NCBI GenBank assembly: GCA_964442655.1
Contig: CAYTZM010000002.1
Location: 1 to 64,000, forward strand
Length of the DNA: 64,000 nucleotides
Source of the DNA: GCA-002727615 sp964442655
GTDB taxonomy: Bacteria > Pseudomonadota > Alphaproteobacteria > TMED109
Reading direction: 5' to 3'
This document shows positions 43,772 through 52,924 of this stretch, in pieces (within the stretch, counting starts at the first letter, position 1; every line of letters starts with the position of its first letter). The notes below the pieces were generated by a model. It worked only from the letters and a program-made list of their open reading frames with translations. It was not told the origin of the DNA and made no database searches. The translations under genes and the position numbers were made by a program.

Positions 43772-46528
43772 TTATTGTATTCTATCAATTTTTGCTGCAC
43801 AAAATTTAAATTCTGGAATCTTTCCAAAAGGGTCTAAAACAGGATTTGTTAAAATATTTGCTGCTGCTTCACTAAAACAAAATGGCATAAAAATCATGCC
43901 CTTTGGTAGTTGCCAATCTTTTCTTACTGCTACTTCTATATTACCTCTTCGTGTAGATACTTTTATAAGTTCACCGGGCTTAATTTGATAATTATCCATA
44001 TCTAAAGAATTCATAGATATAACTGCCGTTGGTTCTAAATTATCTAACACTTCAGAGTTTCTAGTCATTGCTCCTGTATGCCAATGTTCTAATAATCTTC
44101 CTGTGGTAAGTATCATAGGATATTTTTCATCAGGTATTTCTGCTGGAGAAATTAACTGTGCAGGAACAATTTTTCCTTTATTATTTTCAGTTGGATATCC
44201 ATCAATAAAAATAATATCTTTTCCAGGCTGTTCTTCTGATTCGCATGGATAAGTTACACTCTCTTCTTTTTCAAGTCTTTCCCATGTAATATAATTTAAA
44301 GATGGCATAATTTTTGACATTTCCAAAAAAACTTCAGAAATATCTTTGTATTTCCAATCTAAACCTAATGCATTAGCTAATTCCATAATTATTTTCCAAT
44401 CTTCCTTAGCTTTACCAGGAGGATTAATAGCTTTTCTTCCTATTTGAACTTGTCTATTAGTATTAGTATATGTACCTGTTTTCTCAGCATGAGCAGAAGC
44501 TGGCAATATTATATCTGCAAACCAAGCAGTTTCAGTCATAAATATATCTTGTACAACAAGATGTTCCAATTTAACTAATCCATCTAACGTATGATTTTGA
44601 TCAGGGTCAGACATTGCCGGGTTTTCCCCCATAACGTACATACCATGTATATTATTTGCGATAACTTCATTTAAAATTTCAACTACAGTTAACCCTGGTT
44701 TATTATCCAATTTTTTACCCCAAAATTTTTCCATTTTAGAATGAATCTCTTTATTTACTATAGGTTGGTAATCTGGAAAAACCATTGGAATCAAACCTGC
44801 ATCTGACGCTCCTTGAACATTATTTTGACCTCTTAGTGGATGCAAACCAGTTCCGGCTCTTCCAATTTGTCCAGTTATTAATGCAAGCGTAATTAAACAT
44901 CTTGCATTATCTGTTCCATGAACATGTTGAGATATTCCCATTCCCCAAAAAATAATAGATTTATCCGATTTAGCATACATTCTTGCAACAGACCTTAATG
45001 TCTTAGAATCTATTCCACATTTACTTTCCATATCTTCAGGAGAAAAACCTTGTATTGAATCTTTTAGATCATTAAAACCGTCAGTCATAGACTGAACATA
45101 TTGTTTATCATATAATTTTTCTTCGATTATTGTATAAATAAATGCATTTAACATTGCAACATCCATACCAGGCTTAAATTCAAGATGTTTCCAAGCAAGT
45201 CTTGTCATTTCGTTCTTTCTTGGATCCATGATAATAATTTTCGTACCATTCTTTGCTGCTTGTTTCATATATGTAGCAGCTACTGGATGATTTGTAGTTG
45301 GTCTGGCTCCTATAATTATAACGCAATCAGAATCTGTAGAAGCTGTAAAAGGAGCAGATACAGCTCCAGAGCCAACACACTCTAATAATGCAGCAACTGA
45401 TGACGCATGACAAAGCCTGGTACAATGATCAACATTATTCGTTCCGAAAGCAGTTCTAATTAACTTTTGAAATAAATAAGCTTCCTCATTTGACCCTTTT
45501 GCAGAACCAAATCCACATAAAGCCGAAGGACCCATATTTTCTAATATTTTTAAAAAGCCCTTAGCAGACAAAAATATTGCTTCTTCCCAAGTTGCTTCTC
45601 TAAAATAATCTTCTATTTTTTTATCTTTATCTAAAATAAATCTATCTTTTGGAACATTTTCTTTTCTTATTAAAGGTTTTAATAAACGATTATCACTACT
45701 TATATAATCAAATCCAAATCTTCCTTTTACACATAATCTTTGATTATTTGCAGGACCATTTCTGCCATCAACATATACAATTTCATTATCTTTTACATGA
45801 ACCTTTGTTTGACAACCTACTCCACAGTAAGGACATAAACTATTAACAATTTTATCAGCATAATTATTTCTTACTCCTTCTTCATTAACTAAAGTTTTTT
45901 CAATTAACGCTCCGGTTGGACAGGCTTGAACACATTCTCCACAAGCTACACAACTTGACTCAGCCATTTCATCATCAAAATCAAAGGTAATTTTTGATCC
46001 ATGACCTCTATAAGACATCCCTATTACGTCATTAACTTGCACTTCCCTACATGCTCTAACACATAAATTACAATTTATACATGCATCTAGGTTAACATGC
46101 ATAGCAGGATGAGAATTATCTATAGGCACCTCTTTTATCTTAGGGAATTTATCTTCTTTAATGTTTAATTTATCTGTCCATTGCCAAAAATTTGATACTG
46201 GATCAGGATGTTTTTCCCTATTTGGTTGATCTGCATATAATAATTCAAACACCGTTTTTCTGGCTGCTTTTGCTTTATTTGATTGAGTATTTACTTTCAT
46301 ACCTTCTACTGGCTCTCTAATACAAGATGCTGCTAATACTTGTTCTCCTTCTATCTCAACCATACAAGCTCTACAATTTCCATCTGACCTATACCCCGGT
46401 TCATCTGCATGACATAAATGAGGGATTGTTTCACCTTCCCTTTTTGCAACTTGCCAAATACTCTCACCTATAGAAGCTTCAACTTCATTATTATTAAGTT
46501 TAAATTTTATTTTATTATTATTTTTCAT
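43772..46528 (-). CDS. fdhA: NAD-dependent formate dehydrogenase, molybdenum catalytic subunit
   Basis: Oxidises formate to CO2 in the cytoplasm and passes electrons to the beta subunit, 918 residues. The N-terminus carries a plant-type [2Fe-2S] site (PHLCHADEPG, GNCRACMVEI). Next come two [4Fe-4S] sites (CINCNLCVRACRE and CVACGECVQACPTG) and the cluster beside the cofactor, CPYCGVGCQTKV. The molybdenum ligand Cys is in NVDHCTRLCHASSVAALLE. It is the Cys form, not selenocysteine. It starts 31 bases after the beta subunit stop. Confidence 0.95.
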   Translation of the reverse strand: MKNNNKIKFKLNNNEVEASIGESIWQVAKREGETIPHLCHADEPGYRSDGNCRACMVEIEGEQVLAASCIREPVEGMKVNTQSNKAKAARKTVFELLYADQPNREKHPDPVSNFWQWTDKLNIKEDKFPKIKEVPIDNSHPAMHVNLDACINCNLCVRACREVQVNDVIGMSYRGHGSKITFDFDDEMAESSCVACGECVQACPTGALIEKTLVNEEGVRNNYADKIVNSLCPYCGVGCQTKVHVKDNEIVYVDGRNGPANNQRLCVKGRFGFDYISSDNRLLKPLIRKENVPKDRFILDKDKKIEDYFREATWEEAIFLSAKGFLKILENMGPSALCGFGSAKGSNEEAYLFQKLIRTAFGTNNVDHCTRLCHASSVAALLECVGSGAVSAPFTASTDSDCVIIIGARPTTNHPVAATYMKQAAKNGTKIIIMDPRKNEMTRLAWKHLEFKPGMDVAMLNAFIYTIIEEKLYDKQYVQSMTDGFNDLKDSIQGFSPEDMESKCGIDSKTLRSVARMYAKSDKSIIFWGMGISQHVHGTDNARCLITLALITGQIGRAGTGLHPLRGQNNVQGASDAGLIPMVFPDYQPIVNKEIHSKMEKFWGKKLDNKPGLTVVEILNEVIANNIHGMYVMGENPAMSDPDQNHTLDGLVKLEHLVVQDIFMTETAWFADIILPASAHAEKTGTYTNTNRQVQIGRKAINPPGKAKEDWKIIMELANALGLDWKYKDISEVFLEMSKIMPSLNYITWERLEKEESVTYPCESEEQPGKDIIFIDGYPTENNKGKIVPAQLISPAEIPDEKYPMILTTGRLLEHWHTGAMTRNSEVLDNLEPTAVISMNSLDMDNYQIKPGELIKVSTRRGNIEVAVRKDWQLPKGMIFMPFCFSEAAANILTNPVLDPFGKIPEFKFCAAKIDRIQ

Positions 46529-46559
46529 ATTAAACTTTCTATTTAAATTATTGTTTTTA

Positions 46560-48560
46560 CTATTTTATTTCATTATAAAAATGTTTTATAGAACCTGTTA
46601 AAGGATTTGCAGCTGCTTGTCCCAATCCACAAATAGAAGCATTTGTCATTACCTCTGAAACATCATCTAATAAATTTAAATTCCATTTCTTTTTCTTAAG
46701 CAAGTTTACCGCCATAGTCGTTCCATTTCTACATGGTGTGCACTGACCACAACTTTCATCCTCAAAAAACTTCATTAAATTTAACACAACATTCTTAATT
46801 GAAACTTTATCTGAAATTACAATTATTGCCGCTGATCCAATAAAACATCCATGCTCTTGTAATGTATCAAAATCTAATGGTAAATGTGATAATGATTCAG
46901 GAAGAATCCCTCCAGATGCTCCACCAGGTAGATAAGCTTTTAATTTATGCCCTTCTAGCATCCCTCCACAATACTCATTAATTAATTCCTTAACACTAAT
47001 TCCTGCTGGCGCCAATTTTACACCAGGGTTTTTAACAAATCCAGAAACAGAAAAAGACCTTAAGCCTTTTCTACTATTTCTACCAAACGATAAAAACCAA
47101 TCAGAACCTTTTTCAAAAATTTCTCGCAACCAATATACTGTTTCAATATTATGTACTAAAGTAGGACGACCAAAAACTCCATCTTGTGCTACATAAGGAG
47201 GCCTATGTCTTGGAATACCTCGTTTACCTTCTACAGACTCTATCAAAGCCGATTCTTCCCCACAAATATACGCTCCGGCCCCTCTTCTAATTTCAATAAA
47301 ACCTTCCATTACAATTTTATCTTTCTCTAACTTTAGAACTTCTTCTCTTAATAATTTTATTATCCAGGGATATTCGTCTCTCATATAAATAAAGCACTTT
47401 TCTGCAGATACTAAATTAGCAGCTATTAAAGTTCCTTCTAAAAACCTATGAGGATCTTTGTCTAAATAATATTTATCTTTAAAAGTTCCTACTTCTCCTT
47501 CATCCCCATTAACACACATCATTCTAGGGCCCGGATATCCGCGAACAAATTCCCACTTTTTAGCTGCAGGGAAACCTGCTCCTCCCAATCCTCTTAAATT
47601 TGAATCAGCAATTACTTTATGAAACTTTTCAAAGGATATTTTTTTATTTTTAATATTTTTTAATAATACATAACCTCCAGATTGTTTATAATCAGAAAAA
47701 TTTATAAAATTTGTTAATTTAGGTGAAACATCTTTATTTTTAATTGCTGTACTTACTTTTGATAAAGTCGCGTTATCAACATGATTATGTCCAATTTCAA
47801 GAGCTGGAGCAAAGTCACATTTACCCATACATGGAGCTTTAAGAATCCTAACATTTTCTTTATATTTATTTTTTAATTCCTTATATAAATTTTCACTTCC
47901 AAACATACTACAAGTCAAACTTTCACATACCCTCACTGTGATATCAGGGATGTTTTTATCTCCATCATCAATGATGGTAAAATGAGCATAAAAAGTTGCA
48001 ACTTCAAATACCTCTGCCATAGACAACTTCATTACTGAAGATAAAGCTCTTAAATGTTTTGTATGCAACACCTTAAAGTTGTCTTGCAGTAAATGTAAGT
48101 ACTCAATAAGATGATCTCTTCTAATATTCTTGTGTTTTAATAAATTGCTCACTTCTTTTAATGATCTTTCATCTACCTGTCTTCCTTTATCAAAAGCAAA
48201 TTTTTTCCTCCTTCCTCCCCCTGGTTTAAAAGAATCTTTTTCCTTCATATTACGATTATTAGATTTTAAATCTGAGTAGTGTTGTATTTGTTTAAATTCT
48301 TGCAAATCTTTTAAGTGCTTTTGTGCAATTTTAGAAATAGAAACCGTCTTTCCTGTATCTATATGTTTAAAAATGTACTTTAATTTTAATAATAGAATAT
48401 CTCTGACTTCTAATGCCTTGCTAAGATCTTCTTCTCCTGTCGTTCTCTTATATTCTTTCGCTCCATTAAACGCTATACGGTATTTCAACGGTATACGTTT
48501 AATGAAATACCATTTCTTTCGTTGTTTTCTTAAATACTTATTTCTAGTTTTTGTAACCAT
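46560..48560 (-). CDS. fdhB: Formate dehydrogenase NADH-binding beta subunit (fused NuoE/NuoF type) with an integrase-like N-terminal extension
   Basis: 666-residue frame. From about residue 105 it is a normal fused formate dehydrogenase subunit. It opens FKPGGGRRKKFAFDKGRQVD, then has a NuoE-type [2Fe-2S] domain (CESLTC and APCMGKC). The NuoF-type part follows, with FMN/NAD sites GLGGAGFPAAKKWEF and CGEESALIESVEGKRG and a C-terminal [4Fe-4S] site SCGQCTPCRNGTT. Residues 1-92 are unrelated and match the N-terminus of tyrosine recombinases. An internal ATG at 48248 is where the ordinary protein would start, but it lacks a clear ribosome site. Whether the extension is translated is unknown. Confidence 0.9.
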   Translation of the reverse strand: MVTKTRNKYLRKQRKKWYFIKRIPLKYRIAFNGAKEYKRTTGEEDLSKALEVRDILLLKLKYIFKHIDTGKTVSISKIAQKHLKDLQEFKQIQHYSDLKSNNRNMKEKDSFKPGGGRRKKFAFDKGRQVDERSLKEVSNLLKHKNIRRDHLIEYLHLLQDNFKVLHTKHLRALSSVMKLSMAEVFEVATFYAHFTIIDDGDKNIPDITVRVCESLTCSMFGSENLYKELKNKYKENVRILKAPCMGKCDFAPALEIGHNHVDNATLSKVSTAIKNKDVSPKLTNFINFSDYKQSGGYVLLKNIKNKKISFEKFHKVIADSNLRGLGGAGFPAAKKWEFVRGYPGPRMMCVNGDEGEVGTFKDKYYLDKDPHRFLEGTLIAANLVSAEKCFIYMRDEYPWIIKLLREEVLKLEKDKIVMEGFIEIRRGAGAYICGEESALIESVEGKRGIPRHRPPYVAQDGVFGRPTLVHNIETVYWLREIFEKGSDWFLSFGRNSRKGLRSFSVSGFVKNPGVKLAPAGISVKELINEYCGGMLEGHKLKAYLPGGASGGILPESLSHLPLDFDTLQEHGCFIGSAAIIVISDKVSIKNVVLNLMKFFEDESCGQCTPCRNGTTMAVNLLKKKKWNLNLLDDVSEVMTNASICGLGQAAANPLTGSIKHFYNEIK
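48285..48560 (-). other. Integrase N-terminal (DUF6538-like) segment in frame with fdhB
   Basis: Codons 1-92 of the fdhB frame. The run YLRKQRKKWYFIKRIPLKYR, then AFNGAKEYKRTTGEEDLSKA, has the order of the domain that opens many alphaproteobacterial tyrosine recombinases (YLxKRGxxWYFxRRVP, then R-x-SLGTxDxxxA). It continues into SISKIAQKHLKDLQEF, resembling the start of the core-binding domain, and breaks off where the dehydrogenase begins. It has no catalytic domain, so it is a remnant or a captured domain. Confidence 0.65.
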
Positions 48561-48668
48561 ATAAAAAAATTAACATACAAAATAAATGTAGGCAACATTA
48601 TACCATTTTTTTAATAATGAAAATAAAAGAATAATAAAACTAAAATGGGCAACAAATAACAGGTGTAA

Positions 48669-49118
48669 TTATTTAATTACTGTATTGTCATCAAGTATTG
48701 CGCCTTCAAAATTAACTTCTTTAAGAACTGCATTTTCTAAATTAGCTCCGGTTAAATTAGCACCACTAAAATTAACATTCTTCATATATGCTCCATCAAA
48801 ATTGATACCAGACAAATTTGCATTACTAAAATTTGCCCCTTTTAGATTTGCTCTGGATAAATTAGATTGAAGAACATACTTTTCTTTTTTTGCTACACTT
48901 AAATCAGAATTTGAAAAATCTGCTCTACTTAAATTAGACTGCTCAAGGTCAATACCTTGAAGATTTAAATTACTAAAGTTAGCTTCTGACAAATCACAAT
49001 TTTGACATTTTAATTGATTAATTGCTTTACTGTAATCACTTTCATCAAAAGCCAATAAAGAAGGAGAAATAAATATTAAAAATAATAAATAAATTTTAAT
49101 TAATTTTACTTTATACAT
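48669..49118 (-). CDS. Secreted pentapeptide-repeat protein
   Basis: 149 residues with a signal peptide (about 1-22) and about 18 pentapeptide units (NFSNLNLQGIDLEQSNLSRAD). After the signal it has KCQNCDLSEANFSN, the same Cys-x-x-Cys-Asp-Leu entry found in the protein at 38105-38578, so the two are paralogues. It diverges from the ankyrin gene with about 90 AT-rich bases between starts. No enzyme motif seen. Confidence 0.8.
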   Translation of the reverse strand: MYKVKLIKIYLLFLIFISPSLLAFDESDYSKAINQLKCQNCDLSEANFSNLNLQGIDLEQSNLSRADFSNSDLSVAKKEKYVLQSNLSRANLKGANFSNANLSGINFDGAYMKNVNFSGANLTGANLENAVLKEVNFEGAILDDNTVIK

Positions 49119-49208
49119 CTGTACCCATAAAAGTATTTATTCTTAATAACATATAATATATATTATTTATAAAATAGAAATAATAAAAGAAAGAATTGTT
49201 ATATAAAA

Positions 49209-49979
49209 ATGCATTCAAAACCAAACTTGTACTTGTATATATTTTTTTCATGGGTCTTTATAATTAAATTTTGTTTTGCTCAAGATAATTTAAAAGATGG
49301 AAAAGAGTGGAAAGAATTAAATTTAGGCTTAATAGAAGCATCAAGAGAAGGCCAATTAGAGAAAGTTAAATTACTACTTAAAAAAGGAGCAGTAATTAGC
49401 ACAAGAAATCGTTTTGGTAATACAGCTTTACACTATGCAGCCAGAAATGGTCATATGAATGTTCTTAAAGTTTTATTGGATACAGGTGCAGATTACGATT
49501 TACCTAGCTTATCCCAAAAAACACCTTTTCTAGAAGCTTTAGTTGGAGGAAATAAAGAAATAGCAAATATCTTATTAGATTTAGGAGCTAATGTAAAAGT
49601 TCAAGATAATGATAATATGACAGCCGTTACGGCAGCCGCATATAATGGACTTCACCAAATATGTAAAAAAATTATAAAACTAGGCGCAAAAAATAATGTA
49701 CCTGATGGCTCAGGAAAATCTGCAATTCATTATGCATCAGGAAAAGGATACCTAGAAACTATTAAAGTGCTTGTTAAATCAGGAGTAGATATAAATACTC
49801 CAGATGCAAATAAAGTTTCTCCATTAATCTGGGCAAGCGCTTATGGGCATAACAATGTTGTTTTATACTTATTATCTATAAATGCAAATAGAGAGCATAG
49901 AGATAATTCAGGAAAAACTGCATCTGAATATGCAATTAATGCTGGTCACACAGATACATATAAAATTTTAATAAAATAA
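49209..49979 (+). CDS. Secreted ankyrin-repeat protein
   Basis: 256 residues. A signal peptide (about 1-25, ending CFAQD) is followed by about six ankyrin repeats (NRFGNTALHYAARNGHMNVL, DGSGKSAIHYASGKGYLETI, DNSGKTASEYAINAGHTDTY). No other domain is present, so it probably acts as a periplasmic binding scaffold. It converges with the cytochrome gene, five bases apart. Confidence 0.85.
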   Translation: MHSKPNLYLYIFFSWVFIIKFCFAQDNLKDGKEWKELNLGLIEASREGQLEKVKLLLKKGAVISTRNRFGNTALHYAARNGHMNVLKVLLDTGADYDLPSLSQKTPFLEALVGGNKEIANILLDLGANVKVQDNDNMTAVTAAAYNGLHQICKKIIKLGAKNNVPDGSGKSAIHYASGKGYLETIKVLVKSGVDINTPDANKVSPLIWASAYGHNNVVLYLLSINANREHRDNSGKTASEYAINAGHTDTYKILIK

Positions 49980-49984
49980 TATTG

Positions 49985-50572
49985 TTACATACCTGCTAAA
50001 TAAGAGGCTAGGGCTTCAATATCTTCATCTTTAAATGAAGCAAATAAAGACGATTTTGCAGGAGCATTTTTTCTAACTTTAGTTTTATAATCTAACATAG
50101 TTTTTTGTAGATAAGTAAAGTTTTGATTAGCAACTCTTGGTATTTGACTATCTCCTTCAAAATTTCCTCTATGACACTGGACACACTGTCCAGCAGCTAC
50201 AGCAGATTCAGCCTTAGTTATAAAAGAATCTTCTGTTCTATATTCAATATTTGGCCATATTTGTTCTGAAAAATATTGAGCAAATCTTTTCATTTGTGCT
50301 TTATCATAACTTGCAGCTATATCGTTCATAACTTCATTAGATCTTGAGCCTGATGCTAAGTCTTTTAATTGAATATAAATATAATAAAAATGTTGTCCCG
50401 CTAAAATAGGAATTGTTCCGTCAATTGGTTTTGCTCCTTTTAAACCATGACAAGATTCACAAAACTCTAAATCTTCAGAAATATCACTATAATCCTCGGC
50501 AAATAAAAATGAAAAATTTAAAGTAAAAATTACAAATATTATTAAGCCTTTTATAAACATAAGTTTAACCAA
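49985..50572 (-). CDS. Di-haem c-type cytochrome
   Basis: Periplasmic cytochrome of 195 residues with signal peptide (about 1-25) and two class I haem sites, CESCHGLKGAKP and CVQCHRGNFEGD. Later Met residues (around MNDIAASYDKAQMKRF and the C-terminal AGM) are candidate axial ligands. The pattern resembles cytochrome c4. It lies downstream of the PQQ dehydrogenase on the same strand, with a terminator-like hairpin between, so it is the likely electron acceptor of that enzyme. Confidence 0.85.
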   Translation of the reverse strand: MVKLMFIKGLIIFVIFTLNFSFLFAEDYSDISEDLEFCESCHGLKGAKPIDGTIPILAGQHFYYIYIQLKDLASGSRSNEVMNDIAASYDKAQMKRFAQYFSEQIWPNIEYRTEDSFITKAESAVAAGQCVQCHRGNFEGDSQIPRVANQNFTYLQKTMLDYKTKVRKNAPAKSSLFASFKDEDIEALASYLAGM

Positions 50573-50584
50573 AAATAATAAAAA

Positions 50585-50619
50585 CTAAAAAAGGGCAACA
50601 TTAAATTAATGTCGCCCTT
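50585..50619 (-). terminator. Terminator between the PQQ dehydrogenase and cytochrome genes
   Basis: Read on the minus strand, AAGGGCGACATT pairs with AATGTTGCCCTT (one wobble or mismatch in twelve) around a five-base loop, followed by six T. It lies 20 bases after the dehydrogenase stop and 13 bases before the cytochrome start, so it would reduce read-through from the dehydrogenase mRNA. Confidence 0.75.
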
Positions 50620-50638
50620 AAATAGTTAATAAGAAATA

Positions 50639-52327
50639 TTAATCAAGTGTAAACGCTATAATATTATTACCACGTTTATAATTTAACTGAACATTTCCAC
50701 CAGCAGCAACAACAATATACTGTTTACCATTTACAGTATAAGAGCTTGGAGGTGCGTTTACACCAGCGCCAGCTTGAAATGACCATAATTCAGTACCATT
50801 TGCAGCGTCATATGCAGCAAATATACCATTTCCTTGACCAGTAAATACTAAGCCACCTGCAGTAGCTAATATTCCACCAATCATAGGTTGTTGAGTTTTA
50901 ACTTTCCATTTAATATTGCCTGTATGATAATCAACAGCAGTAATATTTCCCCACTGTTCTTCAGAAGCAATAACTTTAAATGCTCCACCTAACCAAAGTT
51001 TTCCGCCTGGATAAGGTGTAGATTCAACATGATAAGTCATTGGTTGATGAAGATTAATTGCATAGCTTAATCCTAAATTAGGATTAGTTGCTATAGGAGA
51101 CCATTCTACTCCTCCATTAGCACCTGGCAACATACGTTTACCTTCAGCAGTAGGAAGAACCCACATATTTTCTTGTGGAACCATTGCTTCTGAATGACGA
51201 ATTAAACTACAATCATCAGCATTATGAACATATATATGTCCTGTTTTTCCACCATGTAGTATTCCTTTAACCATTTGACCATTGTTATCCATTACATCAG
51301 TGATAACTGTTGGACTAACAGCATCTAAATCCCATACGTCATGAGCTATATACTGAAAATGACAAACATATTCACCAGTACTTAATTTTACTGAAATCAT
51401 TGAATTAGTATAAAGATTATCACCAGGTCTAATAGAACCATCTAAATCAGGTGATGGGTTTCCAGCAACCATATATACTCTATCATTAGCAAGATCTATA
51501 GCTGGATTCTGCCATACACCACCACCAAGAGTTTTGTATGGATCACCAAGTTTTTTAAGGGCTTTTTTCTCAGCTTTAATGTCTCTAAGCATATCTCTTC
51601 CTGTGGCATCATGAGTTGCCCACACGCCTGTTGAATCTTCAGGAGTTGTGTGGAATGTCCACAGAAGTTTACCAGATGCAGCATCATAAGCTTTTAAAAA
51701 ACCTCTAATACCATACTCTCCACCATTAGTACCAATTAAGATTTTTCCGTCTACAGCTGAAGGAGCCATAGTTTCAGAGTAACCTAATTCTGGTTCAGCA
51801 ATTTGAGTTTCCCATACAAGACTTCCTGAAGAAGCATTTAAGGCTACTAGTTTAGCATCAAGAGTACCCATGTAAATCATATCACCATATGCTGCTACAC
51901 CTCTATTATTTGGTCCACAGCAATATGTAGTAATAGGACCCATTTTATGTTTATAGTGCCATAATTGTTCACCAGTCTCTGCATTCAATGCATAAACATG
52001 ATTAAATGAAGTAGTTACGTACATTACTCCATTTACAACTAAAGGACTTGTTTCCATTGACTCTACGATTTCTGTTTGGAAAATCCAAGCAGGACGTAAA
52101 TCACCAACGTTTTCTAAATTAATTTGAGCCGCAGTATGATAACGAGTCTGGCTATAATTACCATTAGTATGTAAGAAATTATTAGCGTCACCATCAGCAC
52201 GGTCTAACATATCTTGAGTAACTGTTTGCATATTACCATATAATGTATCTGCAGATGCAACACCATATGACATTATTAAAGCTACAAAAGAAATGATTAG
52301 TTTGCTAGTTATTGACTTAATTGTCAT
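50639..52327 (-). CDS. PQQ-dependent dehydrogenase, methanol/ethanol family, with altered active-site motif
   Basis: Periplasmic eight-bladed propeller quinoprotein, 562 residues, with signal peptide (about 1-26). PQQ-binding features are present: vicinal cysteines in [13 protein letters not shown], Glu in [11 protein letters not shown], the Trp and Asn region [11 protein letters not shown] with AGNPSPD, and Lys in [11 protein letters not shown]. The segment that should read DxDTG, holding the catalytic Asp (and the lanthanide Asp in XoxF), is SVKLSTGEY, so both acids are missing. It is therefore not a standard MxaF, XoxF or ethanol dehydrogenase. A strong GGGAGG ribosome site suggests high expression. 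Confidence 0.8.
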   Translation of the reverse strand: MTIKSITSKLIISFVALIMSYGVASADTLYGNMQTVTQDMLDRADGDANNFLHTNGNYSQTRYHTAAQINLENVGDLRPAWIFQTEIVESMETSPLVVNGVMYVTTSFNHVYALNAETGEQLWHYKHKMGPITTYCCGPNNRGVAAYGDMIYMGTLDAKLVALNASSGSLVWETQIAEPELGYSETMAPSAVDGKILIGTNGGEYGIRGFLKAYDAASGKLLWTFHTTPEDSTGVWATHDATGRDMLRDIKAEKKALKKLGDPYKTLGGGVWQNPAIDLANDRVYMVAGNPSPDLDGSIRPGDNLYTNSMISVKLSTGEYVCHFQYIAHDVWDLDAVSPTVITDVMDNNGQMVKGILHGGKTGHIYVHNADDCSLIRHSEAMVPQENMWVLPTAEGKRMLPGANGGVEWSPIATNPNLGLSYAINLHQPMTYHVESTPYPGGKLWLGGAFKVIASEEQWGNITAVDYHTGNIKWKVKTQQPMIGGILATAGGLVFTGQGNGIFAAYDAANGTELWSFQAGAGVNAPPSSYTVNGKQYIVVAAGGNVQLNYKRGNNIIAFTLD

Positions 52328-52423
52328 TCTAACCTCCCTTTCAATTATTATTTATATTAAATCTAATTTAATGGTAGATTAAATCAACTTTTTTATTAAA
52401 ATTTTTATTTTGGAAAATAAAAA

Positions 52424-52924
52424 ATGATTTTGGGCTTAGCTGGATGGAGTGGAAGTGGGAAAACTTCACTAATAAAAGGAATTATACCTTATCTAAATGC
52501 AATGAATATAAGTGTTTCAACTTTAAAACATGCTCATAAAGATTTTGAAATAGATAAACCTGGAAAAGATTCATATATACATAGAGAATCAGGCGCTGAA
52601 GCAACATTAATTTCTTCTTCAAAAAAATTTGCTTTAATACAAAATTATAAAAATGATAAGGAATTATCTCTAAAAGATTTATTAAAAATGCTAATGCCTG
52701 TTGATTTAATAATAGTAGAAGGATGGAAAAATGAAAAAATTAAAAAATTAGAAGTGTTCAGACAAGAATTAAATAAACCCCTTCTTGCAAAAAAAGATAA
52801 CAATATAATTGCAATTGCTACTAATAATAAAAATATTAATATAGAGAATAGAAATATTTTAGATTTAAACAATCATAATGAAATAGCTATATATATTAAA
52901 AATTTAATTATAAAAGATACATAA
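52424..52924 (+). CDS. mobB: Molybdopterin-guanine dinucleotide biosynthesis adaptor MobB
   Basis: GTP-binding protein of 166 residues that supports bis-MGD formation. The P-loop is GWSGSGKTSLIKG. It continues with TLKHAHKDFEIDKPGKDSY and the strand VDLIIVEGWKN. The stop codon directly precedes the moeA start. With mobA, moeA and fdhD in the window it completes late molybdenum-cofactor assembly for formate dehydrogenase. Confidence 0.9.
   Translation: MILGLAGWSGSGKTSLIKGIIPYLNAMNISVSTLKHAHKDFEIDKPGKDSYIHRESGAEATLISSSKKFALIQNYKNDKELSLKDLLKMLMPVDLIIVEGWKNEKIKKLEVFRQELNKPLLAKKDNNIIAIATNNKNINIENRNILDLNNHNEIAIYIKNLIIKDT

Noticed and set aside
48285..48560. An intact integrated element or integrase gene
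   Set aside because: Only the N-terminal domain is present. There is no catalytic Arg-His-Arg-Tyr domain, no other phage gene, and I saw no flanking att-like repeats.
50639..52327. XoxF (lanthanide methanol dehydrogenase)
   Set aside because: The Asp pair that defines the XoxF active site is absent (SVKLSTGEY), the protein is shorter than typical XoxF, and no xoxJ or xoxG-type gene was recognised beside it apart from a generic di-haem cytochrome.
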